Below, piece after piece: positions 1 to 11,411 of a stretch of DNA of 64,000 bases. The DNA is taken from contig NC_079423.1 in the NCBI RefSeq assembly GCF_026213295.1, positions 20,643,039 through 20,707,038 of the forward strand. Reading direction: 5' to 3'. The translations under genes and the position numbers were made by a program. The DNA comes from Gadus chalcogrammus (lineage: Eukaryota > Chordata > Actinopteri > Gadiformes > Gadidae). Position 1 is the stretch's first letter; each line of letters begins with the position of its first letter. A model generated the notes under the pieces. The model saw nothing but the letters and a program-made list of their open reading frames with translations. It was not told where the DNA came from and did no database searches.

Positions 1-114
1 GTTCTGGGTCCAGAGGTGGTTTCTCTACTTTTCCACCATTAATGTTTATGCCTTGGTATATAGGCCTGATAATACTCATAGTTAATACAAAAGTAATGGT
101 TAATTTCTCCCACA
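1..114 (-). repeat. 3' LTR of the ERV (partial)
   Basis: This is the start of U3 in element orientation. On the minus strand the LTR begins TGTGGGAGAA at 114 and runs off the window at 1. It is nearly identical to 19561-19674 of the other LTR. Confidence 0.9.
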
Positions 115-126
115 TATCCCCCCTTG
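115..126 (-). promoter_or_regulatory. ERV polypurine tract
   Basis: Read on the minus strand, AAGGGGGGATA lies directly before the LTR start TGTGGG. This is the expected position and composition of the plus-strand primer site of a retrovirus. Confidence 0.75.
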
Positions 127-804
127 TTGGGGCCGATAAGGTTCCAACAAATTACTTAAATTATTGCTAAGCCTATATGTTGCTAAGCCCTTGCCAAATT
201 GACACCACATTTGGTCATCGGTAAAAACCTCAGAGATTCGACAGGGATTTCAACCTGCAATATTTGAGGCAAAAAAGATTTACCAAATACAGTGTATTAT
301 TAACACTCTAATCCCTACAAGTTGTTCATATATAAACATAAAACCTTTCTAAGCATAATAACACAATATTCCATAACTATATCAAATGTGTGTTTAGAAT
401 ACCCACATAATAATCATAAACAGCATAATAACCAATAATCATTCAGCATGCATTGAAAATTGGCATTTCAAAAATATGTGACATATTATACATTTAAAAA
501 ATGTGTGACCCAATATTATACTAAAAAGTGGACACAATAATATGCATCATAATAATACACTCAAAAACTGATGTTTCATCATAATACAGTTTTTAGAAAT
601 TTGAGATTGTCTGCATGCTTGCACGGATTTGAATGGCTCAGGTGATCTTCATGTATTGGTGCGCAGGATACGAGTGGGGGGTTTTGGACATTGTGATAGA
701 TGTTGCTCCTGTTGGCTGAAATCGAGCCTTGTAGATCACGAGGCCGGCTCACATCGAGAGGTTACTAGCACATCGTGTGAGCCTCCACCTGGCGTTTTGA
801 TATA
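127..804. other. ERV 3' region, no recognised feature
   Basis: AT-rich sequence between the polypurine tract and the env stop codon. Short dispersed repeats around ATAATA and ACATAT are visible. No coding signal was recognised. Confidence 0.5.
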
Positions 805-1281
805 TCACAGTCCGCTCTCCTCTTCAGGTTCGCTCTGAAGCTCTTTCCCATAGAGCCTCCATTCCCAATCATTTGACTCATCTATGCCAGTTACCCTAAG
901 GGGCATCTCCTTGGAGAGCCTAGATGCTATCATAGATCTGACTATGGGAATACAACAGCAGAAGATCAGACCCATCACTGTTAGTACTATTAGGAGCACT
1001 GCACCTATTTTTGCGAACATCATTCCCCACTTACCAAACTTTGATTCAAGCCATCCAAACATTCCCTGATCTTGGCCTGCATTTTCCTTTAACTCCTTTC
1101 TTAAAAGTTTTAGGTTGTTCATCGCAAGTGTGAATGATCCATCTGGGGCAGTATTATTTGGAATGAAGGTACAACACATTTCACCTATAATCGCACAAAC
1201 TCCCCCCCTATCTGTTAAAAGCCAATCTAAGGCCTGTCTGTTCTGCCAAGCCACAGCTTTAAGAAGTATATATTCTGTCAT
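805..1281 (-). pseudogene. env: Retroviral env, transmembrane (TM) subunit fragment
   Basis: This 158-residue fragment covers the membrane-anchor half of a retroviral envelope protein, which in an intact virus mediates fusion. Near residues 12-40 it shows the conserved block containing NRQALDWLL followed by the CX6CC motif (CAIIGEMCC). A hydrophobic membrane segment lies at about residues 90-113, followed by a short cytoplasmic tail rich in charged residues. This domain order is that of gamma/epsilon-type TM. The surface subunit that should precede it is mostly missing: a SINE and unrelated sequence lie immediately upstream. The stretch is therefore a broken env relic, not a usable gene. Confidence 0.85.
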
Positions 1282-1303
1282 ATTTAATTTATACTTTATA
1301 CAT

Positions 1304-1588
1304 AAGGCGGCAGTAGCTCAGGAGGTAGAGCGGGTTGGCTGGTAACCTGAAGGTTGTTGGTTCGATCCCCGGCTCCTCCTAGCTGAGTGTCGAGGTGTCC
1401 TTGAGCAAGGCACCTAACCCTGACTGTTAGCTCCCGACGAGCTGGCTGTCGCCTTGCATGGTTGACTCCGCCGTCGGTGTGTGAATGTGTGCGTGAATGG
1501 TGAATGTGAGGCAACATTGTAAAGCGCTTTGAGTGGCCAATGGTTAGAAAAGCGCTATATAAATGCAGTCCATTTACATTTACATTTA
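1304..1588 (+). repeat. tRNA-derived SINE
   Basis: The 5' part has Pol III promoter boxes: a box-A-like GTAGCTCAGGAGGTAGAGCG and a box-B-like GGTTCGATCCC. The body continues into a 3' region with AAAGCGCTATATAAATG, a tail shared with a LINE lineage in fishes, and short CATTTA repeats at the end. It sits between two env fragments and so interrupts env. A second, diverged member lies at 6225-6340 on the minus strand. Confidence 0.85.
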
Positions 1589-1972
1589 CCATTTCATTGG
1601 ATTAAATTGGATATTTACTTCACACCGATTCTTCCTATGCACATGTTCATAATTCTGGCGGAAGGTTAATGCACATAACGGTTGGTTATCCGACATAACA
1701 GTAAACACAAATTCATTAACTCGGTTCTGCGGTGGTATCTGAGCATATAAGGCAATTTTCCCTTTCTTGTTGAATATTCCTGAGTGAGTTGGGGCCGGGT
1801 TGTCCTGTGTTTCTCTCTGGCTTCCTTCAGTACCAGCCCCTGATTCCTGGCCCTTCCAGGTTTGTGTTGTCTCCGTGGTTTCATCCTTCCTCGGGGTCTG
1901 TGCTTGTGCCAGCGGAATCTGGCACAACCCGTAAAGGATCAGAAACAGGCTCTCCATTTTCAGCAACATCAT
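1586..1972 (-). pseudogene. env: Retroviral env, N-terminal fragment with signal peptide
   Basis: This 128-residue fragment begins with a hydrophobic leader (about residues 6-24, cleavage plausible after LAQAQ). A Thr/Glu/Gln-rich polar stretch follows. Its place between the integrase fragment and the TM fragment, on the same strand, fits the start of env and the surface subunit. Most of the surface subunit is absent; the fragment ends where the SINE starts. The assignment rests on position and signal peptide, because the polar portion has no recognised motif. Confidence 0.55.
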
Positions 1973-2137
1973 GTTGCTGAATCTCTTGGCTCGACTGGAT
2001 CTGGTCCTGGGGCAGTTGGTCAGCCCCAGGTGTGTCTGCGTCTGAATCTTTGTCTTAAGCGTCCCATTCCTCTCTCCACCATACCTTGTGGTTTGAGGAA
2101 TGTAGACACGGACTAGTCTTTATTTGACATGCAGATG

Positions 2138-2356
2138 TTAAATCACTTGTTTGAGTGTTTTCTGAATAAACGCTGCCCTATCACCTGAGCTAATTTGTGA
2201 CGGAATTCCAAACCTTGGCATGACTTCTCTAGTCAAAAACTTGATTACCGTAGCCGCACTTTGGTCTTCTGATGGGACTGCTTCTACCCATCTGTTGAAC
2301 ACTGTTTTTTCAAATATTTCACACTCATTTAGTTGGAGGTCAATCATTGTTTGCAA
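2138..2356 (-). pseudogene. pol: Retroviral integrase core fragment
   Basis: About 72 residues of an integrase catalytic domain, the DDE strand-transfer enzyme that inserts viral cDNA. The stretch RWVEAVP followed by a helix and FGIPSQISS matches the region leading to the second catalytic Asp. The usual S-D-x-G-x-x-F element reads SSGDRAAF here, with Asp and Gly displaced, so the active site looks damaged. No zinc-binding N-terminus and no third catalytic Glu are present in frame. It lies upstream of env, as expected for pol. Confidence 0.75.
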
Positions 2357-2399
2357 GTATGGTGAAGAAAAACCTTGTTTTCAAAAATTTCCTAAATCT

Positions 2400-3249
2400 C
2401 CTCAATACCTCCCCCCTTGCGCAATGGTCAAAACCATGCGCATTAAATGATAAACAAATCTAATAACGCCGTTGGTGCACCCAACGTCGAAACATCTAAC
2501 CGTAAGCATCAGTAAACTGAAACCAATCTTTTGGGAAGGGAAATCGAAACCAGTATGTCCAAATCCAAAGCCCAATATGGGTGGGTTTACCATCAGCCGC
2601 CTGAAACCACGCTGCTCCAAAGTCATGCACCAAACCGAAAAAACGTACATGCGTTAGTGGGCTTCTATGCCACAAAGGTAAAATAAAATAAAATAAAACG
2701 CGACATGCCCCGTTCCAAGACCACTTCTGCTGCCATAGCTGCCATAGCTGCCATATCTGACTCCTGTTCCCCCTCCACCTTTCATCAGCCGGCTTTTCCT
2801 ATGATGGTTGCAGTCCGTCACTCCATGATCAAGTGAGCCAGTGCTCACAGTGACTCTGCTAAGTAATCGTGACTGTGCCTGCTTTAGGTTGTACCGGGCT
2901 TCAAGGTGGGATCTTACCCGTCGTTGGCTAACCAGCCTTCCATACTGGCTTATTGCAGGATGCCGTACCTGGGATACGATCAATCCCCACCTATATGGTG
3001 GTATAGATCGCAAAGTGGAGGGATGGAGACAGAGTCTTCAGCCACATCTGCCTTATGCAGCCATGTGTGTGCACATCAGGGCGACTATAAAACAAAAGAT
3101 AATTTATCAGAGTTAAAATTAGAGTTAAAAAGTGTTGCAACAGCATTAGTGGCATTTGAAGGTAAACCCACTACTTCCGAATCCAATTTGACAACATAGC
3201 ATGTATGACTCCTTCCCAGCAGATGTGGCGTCAATCCACCTTTGTCCAA
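2400..3249. other. Unassigned insert within the ERV
   Basis: The sequence between the integrase fragment and the piggyBac-like element does not read as pol. It contains a short CATAGCTGC triplication near 2735-2755 and several open frames with no recognisable domain. It could be diverged ERV or another insertion. Confidence 0.35.
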
Positions 3250-5369
3250 CCTCTTAAACCCGAGCGCCCCCGGGGGCGGGGGCAGCTGCGCCAACGTGTG
3301 CTGTAAACAGCTGTAAACAGCACCACCATGCTCCAACATGTCCATGGTGCATACCCACGTAACGGGAAGAAGCTCGGCTAAAAGCCCATGATAACCATTT
3401 TTACCTAAACAAAATACAATTCTAACACCAAGCAACTAAATGAGCCCAAAGCAAAACACGCAAAACGTGCATGCGCTCATACTGGCCGCCGCCGATTTCG
3501 CTACTTCATGCCACCCGAACAAACTATATGTCATATGAAAGCTGAGGCTTCACAGATTCCAATGATATAACGGGCATCACTCTACGACGAAAACTCACTG
3601 AACTAGCAGCCAAAGAAGAGCAAAATAAATAAACAAATAAAAAATGTTATACGATGTGATACTTTTGATTGGCGAATAGTGTTTTTTACATGAATTTGGG
3701 TCCCTCGATTTGACGGTCCCTCGACTCTATTGGCTCTAACGGTTGGATAGAGGGGTCAATCATCCAAATTGACCAATGGATACCCAAGATATCTTCCAGG
3801 GTTTGACTGGAAGGTCAGCATAATTCGCGCCAGAAGCGCCCGCTAGATAGAGACATACGCTCCTACAACACGCTTATTACATCGTTTGCATTTCTAGTTA
3901 GCTGGTAGTTAGCTAGTTATTTTGTATTTTCTTGCTTTGTTTGTTAATATTTTAAAAATAAATAATGGCAGGCAGGAGAAAGACCTATACTTTTGCGGAG
4001 GCATTCGTTATCATTAGCGACAGTGGGGCTACCGTAGTCCCTCTCGAGTCGTCGTCTGACGTCAGTGACTTGCTGTGCCATAACTGGACACGGACAACAG
4101 TGATTCAGAATATCGATTCCATCACCTGAAAGGTATGTAATCTCTGTTATCGATTACTTATTGATTTGGTGTCAAATTGACGATCTATCACCTTATTAGA
4201 TATTATCTATCTATCGATCACCCTACTCACTCTACTCATTCCACACACTCACTACCTGTACTCTTTGCCTTATATTTATGATATTATTTGCATCAATTAT
4301 CATTATCAATATATTGTACATAGTTTATTTGATACTATCTCTATCCTTTCTTCTCTTTATTCCTTTTTTCATTGTTGAGAGGACCTAGCAAACCAAGCAT
4401 TGCTGTGCAAGGGATAAATAAACTTGGATTTGATTTATTATCCTGCAATGAATTTAGTAAATGCACACACTCAAACTGGTGCAAACTGGATTGTTAGTTG
4501 ACTTCCCCAGTAGGCTACATGTCTTGTTTACTCCAACATATTGTTACTTGTCTGTTTGAAGTTACATTCTTTTCTTTCTTCTTCTTGGGTTCCACAGTGA
4601 TGATGATGCTGATTATGAGCCACCTTCATCGACTGCTCCTGCTCCAGCGTCAGCCCCCCCACCTCTGTTTATATATATATATGTATATGTATATGTATAT
4701 TTTTTTTAGCTGTGTTTTTACCTTTGTTTTTACAGTTTGGTTTTATTATATGTTGTTCTCAAATATATCTGCTCCAGTTGGAGTCAAACTTCATTTCGAT
4801 TGTATGGTTTTCTTTGACTGGGAAAATGTATAGAGGTCTGGGTGAAATTTCAAAACAAGTCAAAACTGTTGAATTTGGATGGAATGAATACCTATAGTGA
4901 TATGTCAGTGAAATAAAATTAGTTTTACAGTCTGGTACCTTAGAAAGGTCAAATGGCACTGATGGTGCCCAAAAGTGCCCAAATGGCACCATTTAGTCCT
5001 GTACTAAAACCTCTCTAAAATCACTTTATTAGCATTTATCCTGGAACAGGGTACTCATCAGATGTTGTTACATGTTTCCCTAAAGGTTCTGGGCTACTAT
5101 CCCATAGTTTCAAGGTGGTATTCACTCTAAATAATGTGTTTTCTCTAGGCGAAAATTGAAAATTGACATTTCTTACTATGTTCTAGCTGAATTTACTCTG
5201 ACACATCTATATTGATTCTGACACTTCTGAAGCCACCTCACAGGTGTTACCTTCTTTTTGAAACCAACTTTATTTATATAGCCCTTGTAGTTGTGGAGGC
5301 ATACTATATTCATTATGGGCATGTCATTTCGGGCAGGAGGCCTGTGAAATAGGCCTAGGGCTTAACAGG
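3250..5369 (+). mobile_element. piggyBac-like DNA transposon, internally deleted
   Basis: Termini are inverted. The left end reads CCTCTTAAACCCGAG; the right end, reverse-complemented, reads CCTGTTAAGCCCTAG. The right end abuts TTAA (5370-5373), the piggyBac target. The left flank is CCAA, a degraded TTAA, or alternatively the internal TTAA pair (3254, 5362) is the true edge. Inside, ATG at 3965 opens a short frame with an acidic Ser/Asp-rich start, and near 4595 a stretch encoding DDDADYEPPSST resembles the acidic N-terminal region of piggyBac transposases. The catalytic domain is missing, so this is a non-autonomous relic. Confidence 0.55.
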
Positions 5370-5373
5370 TTAA

Positions 5374-6220
5374 CTAGGGAGATGTGAAAGAAAACAAAAA
5401 ATCACAATATTAAAACTTGCATTTTCAATATTGGGCGACTCACTTCTGTCTTAACCGTTACTCAAAATCACAATTCTCTTCATAATCCTACCCGATTGCC
5501 TTTCACTATCTATTTAAATTGGACGACCTAATTAAACCTTTTATTCTACCTATTGATTGCATTTAGTGTTTTCCACATTTTGATTCACTACTATACCAAA
5601 CCCAAACCCTCTACGTTGATCTTAACTAGTTTATTCAACACTGAATTGATACATTGTTTCTATTTACTAATTAACCATATTGTTTTATCTGAAGTGTGCT
5701 TTTGTATCCCCTTGTGTACTCCATCACTCGGAGTAGGAGAGGATTCTCCCCTACCTCGGCAGCCCCGACACACACATGAGAACAGGCTCACACACACATC
5801 CTTTCTTATTCTATTTTACTTATTTATTTTAAATGACATTTTGTCATTGTGGATAACCTAAATTAGAAATTTGGATAACGTTTTATCATACTTATTTGGT
5901 CTAATTTTTAAGTATTGCTGATTGTTTTTTCTAAATTATAAGATCACTTTTAATAAATTGTCTATTACTTATCATAATCTCGAAGGAAATATTTTATTTG
6001 TGTTGTTATCTTGGCACCTAGACCTCGTCAGGTACAAGCACCAAAATTACATCCACTTATCCACGCAGAGTCCATGGGTTGGGTCCGCTCCTCTTTTGAT
6101 GAGTCACTTTACCCTGGCGCCATTGAACCCATTGACTCCTGTGGAGTGTGGTGTGCAGACAATTTTTAACGCTAATTGCTCATGTTTTGGAGTCTAGATA
6201 ATTATTCCTAAATCCTGTGA
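5374..6220. other. AT-rich ERV interior, no recognised feature
   Basis: No convincing coding sequence. Open frames are short and without recognisable motifs. Retroviral pol would be expected here on the minus strand but cannot be recognised. Confidence 0.4.
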
Positions 6221-6224
6221 TCAC

Positions 6225-6340
6225 CATGTAACTTACTCAGGGACACATCAACACTCAGCTAGGAGGAGATGGGGATCGAACTAGCAACCTTTCGGTTACA
6301 AGAGACCCTCTACTTCCTGAGCTAAACCGACCCCCAGCCT
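6225..6340 (-). repeat. tRNA-derived SINE fragment
   Basis: On the minus strand it reads TAGCTCAGGAAGTAGAGG, then AGTTCGATCCCCATC and CTCCTCCTAGCTGAGTG. These are the same boxes and body as the SINE at 1304, more diverged and 3' truncated. The stretch 6341-6670 next to it shows no recognised feature. Confidence 0.75.
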
Positions 6341-6670
6341 CCTCTCCGCTGATTTATTACCTCTGCGTCGGTCCGCATCCGCCCTTTTTGCTTTCTTTAC
6401 ATTCCTCTCCCTTCTCCAAACACCTTCTCCCTCTGATCCAACCCGTTGTCTCACCAGTGCTCTGTGTACCAAGATGTAATGATATATATACCACATGGTG
6501 TTCCGACGCGTTGGAGAGTCTCCAAGAACCACAGAATCACCGATCCCAGTGGTGGTTCTACGTTTTTTCTAAAACAGTGGACATAGGTTACATTCAGGGA
6601 CCAATTACAGAGTACATCCAAGCACACAAATAATCTATTCAGTACAATGCGAATGCAGTCTCTCTCTTAC

Positions 6671-6793
6671 TCACTCACTCACTCACTCACTCACTCACTC
6701 ACTCACTCACTCACTCACTCACTCACTCACTCACTCACTCACTCACTCACTCACTCACTCACTCACTCACTCACTCACTCACTCACTCACTCA
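6671..6793 (+). repeat. (CTCA)n microsatellite, left part
   Basis: Nearly perfect tetranucleotide array. It continues at 15447-15626 on the other side of the hAT element, so it was one array before insertion. Confidence 0.97.
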
Positions 6794-7099
6794 CAGTGTT
6801 GGGGGTAACGCGTTAGAACTAACGCGTTAGAGTACTCTTATTCGTTTTTTTCAGTAACGAGTAACCTAACGCGTTAGTTTTGCGAATTCAGTAATCAGTA
6901 ACTCGTTAATTTCCAAAATAACCACTCGTTACTCCGTTACTTTAAGATTTTCCCTCGATAAGGAAAGTAAAGTCCCGGGTTTTCTGCATTTAGTCAGATG
7001 CTGCTGCCCTGCTCCTTGCATCTCTCTCTCTCGCTCTCTGTGTGTGTGTGTGCGCGCGCACCTGTGTGTGTAAGCTACGTGTGTTACCGCGGCAAGATG

Positions 7100-9312
7100 T
7101 TCAAAGTACTTTATTTGTCATTGCCACAAAGACAACGAGACAGTAGAGGCAACCAGACTTACACAGCTAAATAATAATAAATAACAATTAATAAATAGTT
7201 CATAAATATCATACATAAAATAATAATAATAAAAATAATAAAAGCAATACATCTCCATATTAAGGTGCATCAAGTCTTAGAGTGCAGTCCATGGGGGGCA
7301 GGGAGGGCTGGGCCGGGGGCGGGGGGAGATGAAGGGGGGTGGGGAGTGGGGTGGTCAAGCTGTTGAGGAGCCTTATTGCACAGGGATAGAAGCTCTTTGC
7401 CATCCTGGAGGTGCGTGCCTTTTTTGATCTGAACCTTTTCCCTGACGGGAGTAACAGGAACAGATGATGGGCAGGATGAGAAGGGTCTGTGAGGATGCGT
7501 TTAGAGCGCTGCAGGCAACGGGAGGAGGAGATGGACAAGATGTCGGGCAGCTCTACTCCAATGATCCTTCCCGCTGTTTTAATCAGCCTCTGGATGGCTG
7601 CCTGCTCCGCCTTTGTACAGCTGTAGGACCATACATTCAGGCAGTATGTAAGCACACTCTCTATAGCGCAGCGGTAGAAGTTAAACAGCAGCCTCTGAGG
7701 AAGGTGTTCTTTCCTCAACTTCCGGAGGTAAAAGAGGCGTTGCTGGGCCTTCCCCAAAACGGAAGCTGTGTTTTTGACCCAGGAAAACTCCTCCGTCAGT
7801 GTCAGACCCAGAAACTTTAGAGAGGTGACACGCTCAACCTCTTCACCGTTGATGTAGATTGGGAGATGGTGATTATGCTGGGAAGACTTCCGGAAGTCAA
7901 TGATCATCTCTTTGGTTTTCCTAATGTTGAGACTGAGGTTGTGCTCAGAACACCAGACTGCCAGGTTTCCCACTTCTTGCCTGTAGGCAGCCTCATCGTT
8001 GTTGGAGATGAGGCCAAGCACTGTTGTATCATCTGCAAATTTGAAGATGTAGTTGGATGGGCAAGAGGGAGCACAGTCATGGGTGTAGAGGGTGTATAAA
8101 AGTGGGCTGAGCACGCAACCTTGTGGGGCGCCAGTGCTGATGGTCAGATTTGAAGAGTGATGCTTCCCCAGTTGTACACTCTGTGTGCGATTGGTCAGGA
8201 AGTCCAATACCCAGTTACACAGTGAAGCATTGAGGTTTAAGTCCTGAAGTTTGGAGATGAGTTTGCCTGGAAGGATCGTATTGAATGCAGAACTGTAATC
8301 TATAAAGAGAATACGGATGTAAGTGTTCTTTAACTCCAGGTGCTCCAGTGCAGTGTTAAGCAGCAGGGCTACTGCATCCTCTGTAGATCTGTTTGCTTTG
8401 TAGGCAAATTGGTGTTGATCAAAGGAAGCTGGTGTGATGCCTCTTATGTGTTTCATGACCAGCCTTTCCAAGCATTTAGCAGGTATGGGGGTGAGAGCCA
8501 CTGGCCTATAGTCGTTCAGGCACTTGACTGCAGTCTTTTTTGGCACAGGTATAATGGTTGATGCTTTGAAACATGGGGGGACATGTGAAAGGGCTAGAGA
8601 GCGGTTGAAAATGTCTGTAAATACCTCTGTCAGCTGGTCACCGCAATTCTTTAGTACGCGGCCTGCCACACCATCTGGTCCTGCCGCTTTTCTGGGGTTG
8701 ATGTTTTTCAGGCAGAGTCTGACCTCGTGGGGGGTCAGAGTGGGTGCAGCATCGTCAGAGGGTAGGGGCAGAGGCAGCGGACCATTGTTGTCCCTGTCGA
8801 ACCGTGCATAAAACTGATTCAGCTCTTCAGTCAGGGTAGCACAGCTGGTCTGGGGGGGTGACGCAGTCCCTTTGTAGTCAGAGATTGCTCTTATTCCCTC
8901 CCATACTTGTCTCGGATTGGTGTGAGTGTGGAAAAGTTGCTCAACACGTTGCCGGTGTTTGGCTTTTGCAGATTTTATGCCTCTTCTCAGTGCTGCCCTG
9001 GCTACGCTGTACACTGCTGTTTCACCTGATCTGTAGGCTGCATCTCTGCCCTTCAGTAGTGTACGCACCTCTCTGCACATCCATGGCTTTTGGTTGGGGA
9101 ACACTCTCACAGTCCTCCTTCTTGTGACATTGTTCACACAGAAGTTGATGTAGTCCATTACTGAAGATGTGTATTCCTCCAGTGCAATTTTTGGGTCGTC
9201 AGAAGCCTCCAGGCTATTAAATAGTGTCCAGTCCGTGCTGTCAAAGCAGTCCTGTAGCTGAGGGATGGCATCCTCATTCCACACTGCTATGGACTTGGTG
9301 GCAGGTCTTGGA
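7100..9312 (-). mobile_element. Rex1/CR1-like LINE, 5' truncated
   Basis: A minus-strand non-LTR retrotransposon. Its 3' end is the characteristic CAAATAAAGTACTTTGAA at about 7100-7120, and its 5' truncation point is near 9312. Flanking 7-bp repeats CAAGATG (7093-7099 and 9313-9319) are the target-site duplication. It inserted into the hAT element just upstream of the BED remnant. Confidence 0.85.
7260..9284 (-). CDS. LINE reverse transcriptase (ORF2, N-terminally truncated)
   Basis: A 674-residue uninterrupted frame. Residues about 1-150 are the linker region after the missing endonuclease. The reverse transcriptase domain spans about 170-470: it starts with a KAAGPDG motif, has FIDYSSAF with the first catalytic Asp, GAPQGCVLSPLL, and the catalytic FADDT. 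The C-terminal third contains the DPSHPAHHLF and LLPSGKRFRS block typical of fish Rex1-like LINEs. The enzyme would copy LINE RNA into a nicked target. The endonuclease is absent, so this copy is dead on arrival for autonomous movement, but the frame has no stops, which implies a fairly recent insertion. The ATG at 9284 is simply the first in frame near the truncation. Confidence 0.9.
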   Translation of the reverse strand: MWNEDAIPQLQDCFDSTDWTLFNSLEASDDPKIALEEYTSSVMDYINFCVNNVTRRRTVRVFPNQKPWMCREVRTLLKGRDAAYRSGETAVYSVARAALRRGIKSAKAKHRQRVEQLFHTHTNPRQVWEGIRAISDYKGTASPPQTSCATLTEELNQFYARFDRDNNGPLPLPLPSDDAAPTLTPHEVRLCLKNINPRKAAGPDGVAGRVLKNCGDQLTEVFTDIFNRSLALSHVPPCFKASTIIPVPKKTAVKCLNDYRPVALTPIPAKCLERLVMKHIRGITPASFDQHQFAYKANRSTEDAVALLLNTALEHLELKNTYIRILFIDYSSAFNTILPGKLISKLQDLNLNASLCNWVLDFLTNRTQSVQLGKHHSSNLTISTGAPQGCVLSPLLYTLYTHDCAPSCPSNYIFKFADDTTVLGLISNNDEAAYRQEVGNLAVWCSEHNLSLNIRKTKEMIIDFRKSSQHNHHLPIYINGEEVERVTSLKFLGLTLTEEFSWVKNTASVLGKAQQRLFYLRKLRKEHLPQRLLFNFYRCAIESVLTYCLNVWSYSCTKAEQAAIQRLIKTAGRIIGVELPDILSISSSRCLQRSKRILTDPSHPAHHLFLLLPSGKRFRSKKARTSRMAKSFYPCAIRLLNSLTTPLPTPLHLPPPPAQPSLPPMDCTLRLDAP

Positions 9313-9339
9313 CAAGATGGACGAGAAGATAGCGATTCC

Positions 9340-9405
9340 TGGAGGTACGCTCATTATTTTGAGTTACAGAGCGAAAAGGACAAGAAGAACATAGTGGTCG
9401 TTTTG
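9340..9405 (+). pseudogene. hAT transposase BED-finger remnant
   Basis: The frame encodes W..AHYFELQSEKDKKNIVVV, the signature start of the BED zinc finger found at the N-terminus of many hAT transposases. The cysteine pair that should follow immediately is gone, and the frame runs into unrelated sequence. It fits the plus-strand orientation and 8-bp target site of the surrounding element. Confidence 0.6.
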
Positions 9406-9847
9406 AGCACCTTCTTCTCCTACGTTTCAACCATTACTTTGGTGATAAATAGGCTAAAGGTAGCCTACGTGATTGTTATGAATGTAGGGCTATAGGGTCA
9501 CACGAACATTTTCAGTTCTTCAATGTTTTTTTAGTGCCATGCACTGTTCTTTTGTGCAACGCATACGGTTACATTGAGTTAAATTTCCAATTCTAAAAGG
9601 TTGCGTGCCTACCTGTTAAGCACTTTGTTAGGCGCCTGCACTTGTAAAGTGGATAAGCTATGTGTGACGACTGCGGTCAAGTGAGCCGCTATTCGTTCAT
9701 CCGCGGTTAAGCCAGCCGTCACACAAAATCTTCGTGCGCCTTTACTCTAAACATCCTTTGGGTGGTATCTCGCAACGTTTTCAAAATAAAACCCTTCACC
9801 TACATGCGTAGATATATAGAACACTAGCTGTCTTACGGCGGCGTCTA

Positions 9848-10235
9848 GAATGTCCGCACTTGCGGACATCTTGCCAGTCAGCTGCTCACCCATAACATTG
9901 TGTTGGTAGTGGTACATGTACTTTTTAAATAACCATAACTTGCTACATTTTCAACCGGTTTACCAACGGTTTGGTTACAAACCTTATTAACGTGGTTATA
10001 ATATTGTACCTATTTTAGAACATTTAAACTAAGAATCAAACATAATTATTCATCAGTATCAAGTATACAGTGCCGTAACCACATCTCTGACGTTTATAAC
10101 AAAACAAACCGTTTGAAAATGTAGAAAGGTGGTTATGGTTATTTAAAAAGTACATGTACCACTACCAAGTCAACACGGTGTTATGGGTGAGCAGCTGACT
10201 GTGGCAAGTTGGTCGCCAGTGCGGACCTTCGACTC
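9848..10235. repeat. Sub-palindrome in the left arm
   Basis: GCTGCTCACCCATAACA near 9885 pairs with TGTTATGGGTGAGCAGC near 10180. The flanking GTGGTACATGTACTTTTTAA also pairs. The loop holds AT-rich sequence. Outer bases CAGTGCGGAC/GTCCGCAC extend the pairing. Confidence 0.8.
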
Positions 10236-10245
10236 CATTGGCCAG

Positions 10246-11362
10246 CAGAATATGCATGTGTACGTTTTCAAATGAAAATTTCTCAAAATCTATACAGTAA
10301 AATCACATAGTTCCTTGTGTTCAAGTAGTCAGCACACCAGTTATTATGGTCATATCAGTCAGTGCCTGAACTTATGTGAAATTCGGTCTATAGCCCACTT
10401 CAAAGTGCTGACATAATGCAATTTGCAAAGGCGAGAATATGCATGTGTACGTTTTCAAATGAAAATTTCTCAAAATCTATAGAGTAAAATCACAGAGTTC
10501 CTTATGTTCAAGTAGTCAGCACACCGGTTAATATGGTCATATCAGTCAGTGCCTGAACTTATGTGAAATTCGGTCTATAGCTCACTTCAAAGTGCTGACA
10601 TAAAGCAATTTTGCTAAGGCGAGAATATGCATGTGTACGTTTTTCAAATGACATTTTCTCTAAATCTATAGAGTAAAATCAAATGGTTCCTTGTGTACAA
10701 GTAGTCGGTACAACAGTTAGTATGGTCATATCAGTCAGTGCCTGAACTTATGTGAAATTCGGTCTATAGCCCACTTCAAAGTGCTGACATAATGCAATTT
10801 GCAAAGGCGAGAATATGCATGTGTACGTTTTCAAATGAAAATTTCTCAAAATCTATACAGTAAAATCACATAGTTCCTTATGTTCAAGTAGTCAGCACAC
10901 CGGTTAATATGGTCATATCAGTCAGTGCCTGAACTTATGTGAAATTCGGTCTATAGCTCACTTCAAAGTGCTGACATAATGCAATTTTGCAAAGGCGAGA
11001 ATATGCATGTGTACGTTTTTCAAATGACATTTTCTCTACATCTATACAGTAAAATCACATAGTTCCTTGTGTACAAGTAGTCAGCACACCGGTTAGTATG
11101 GTCATATCAGTCAGTGCCTGAACTTATGTGAAATTCGGTCTATAGCCCACTTCAAAGTGCTGACATAATGCAATTTGCAAAGGCGAGAATATGCATGTGT
11201 ACGTTTTCAAATGAAAATTTCTCAAAATCTATACAGTAAAATCACATAGTTCCTTATGTTCAAGTAGTCAGCACACCGGTTAATATGGTCATATCAGTCA
11301 GTGCCTGAACTTATGTGAAATTCGGTCTATAGCCCACTTCAAAGTGCTGACATAATGTATTG
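10246..11362 (+). repeat. 188-bp tandem satellite, left arm (6 copies)
   Basis: The motif AATATGCATGTGTACG starts near 10247, 10435, 10624, 10811, 10999 and 11188, a spacing of about 188 bp. Each unit ends with AAAGTGCTGACATAATG. Copies differ by a few substitutions and small indels. Confidence 0.93.
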
Positions 11363-11411
11363 TAATGACCACGCATGAAAGCCACTCAGCATGCGTCTCA
11401 GCACGCGTTCT

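Noticed and set aside
1304..1380. A functional tRNA gene
   Set aside because: Box A and B are present, but the sequence continues into a SINE body and the cloverleaf arms do not pair well by eye.
2654..3435. Two minus-strand frames of 116-119 residues as ERV accessory genes
   Set aside because: They overlap the presumed piggyBac end and show no signal peptide, motif or codon pattern; chance is more likely.
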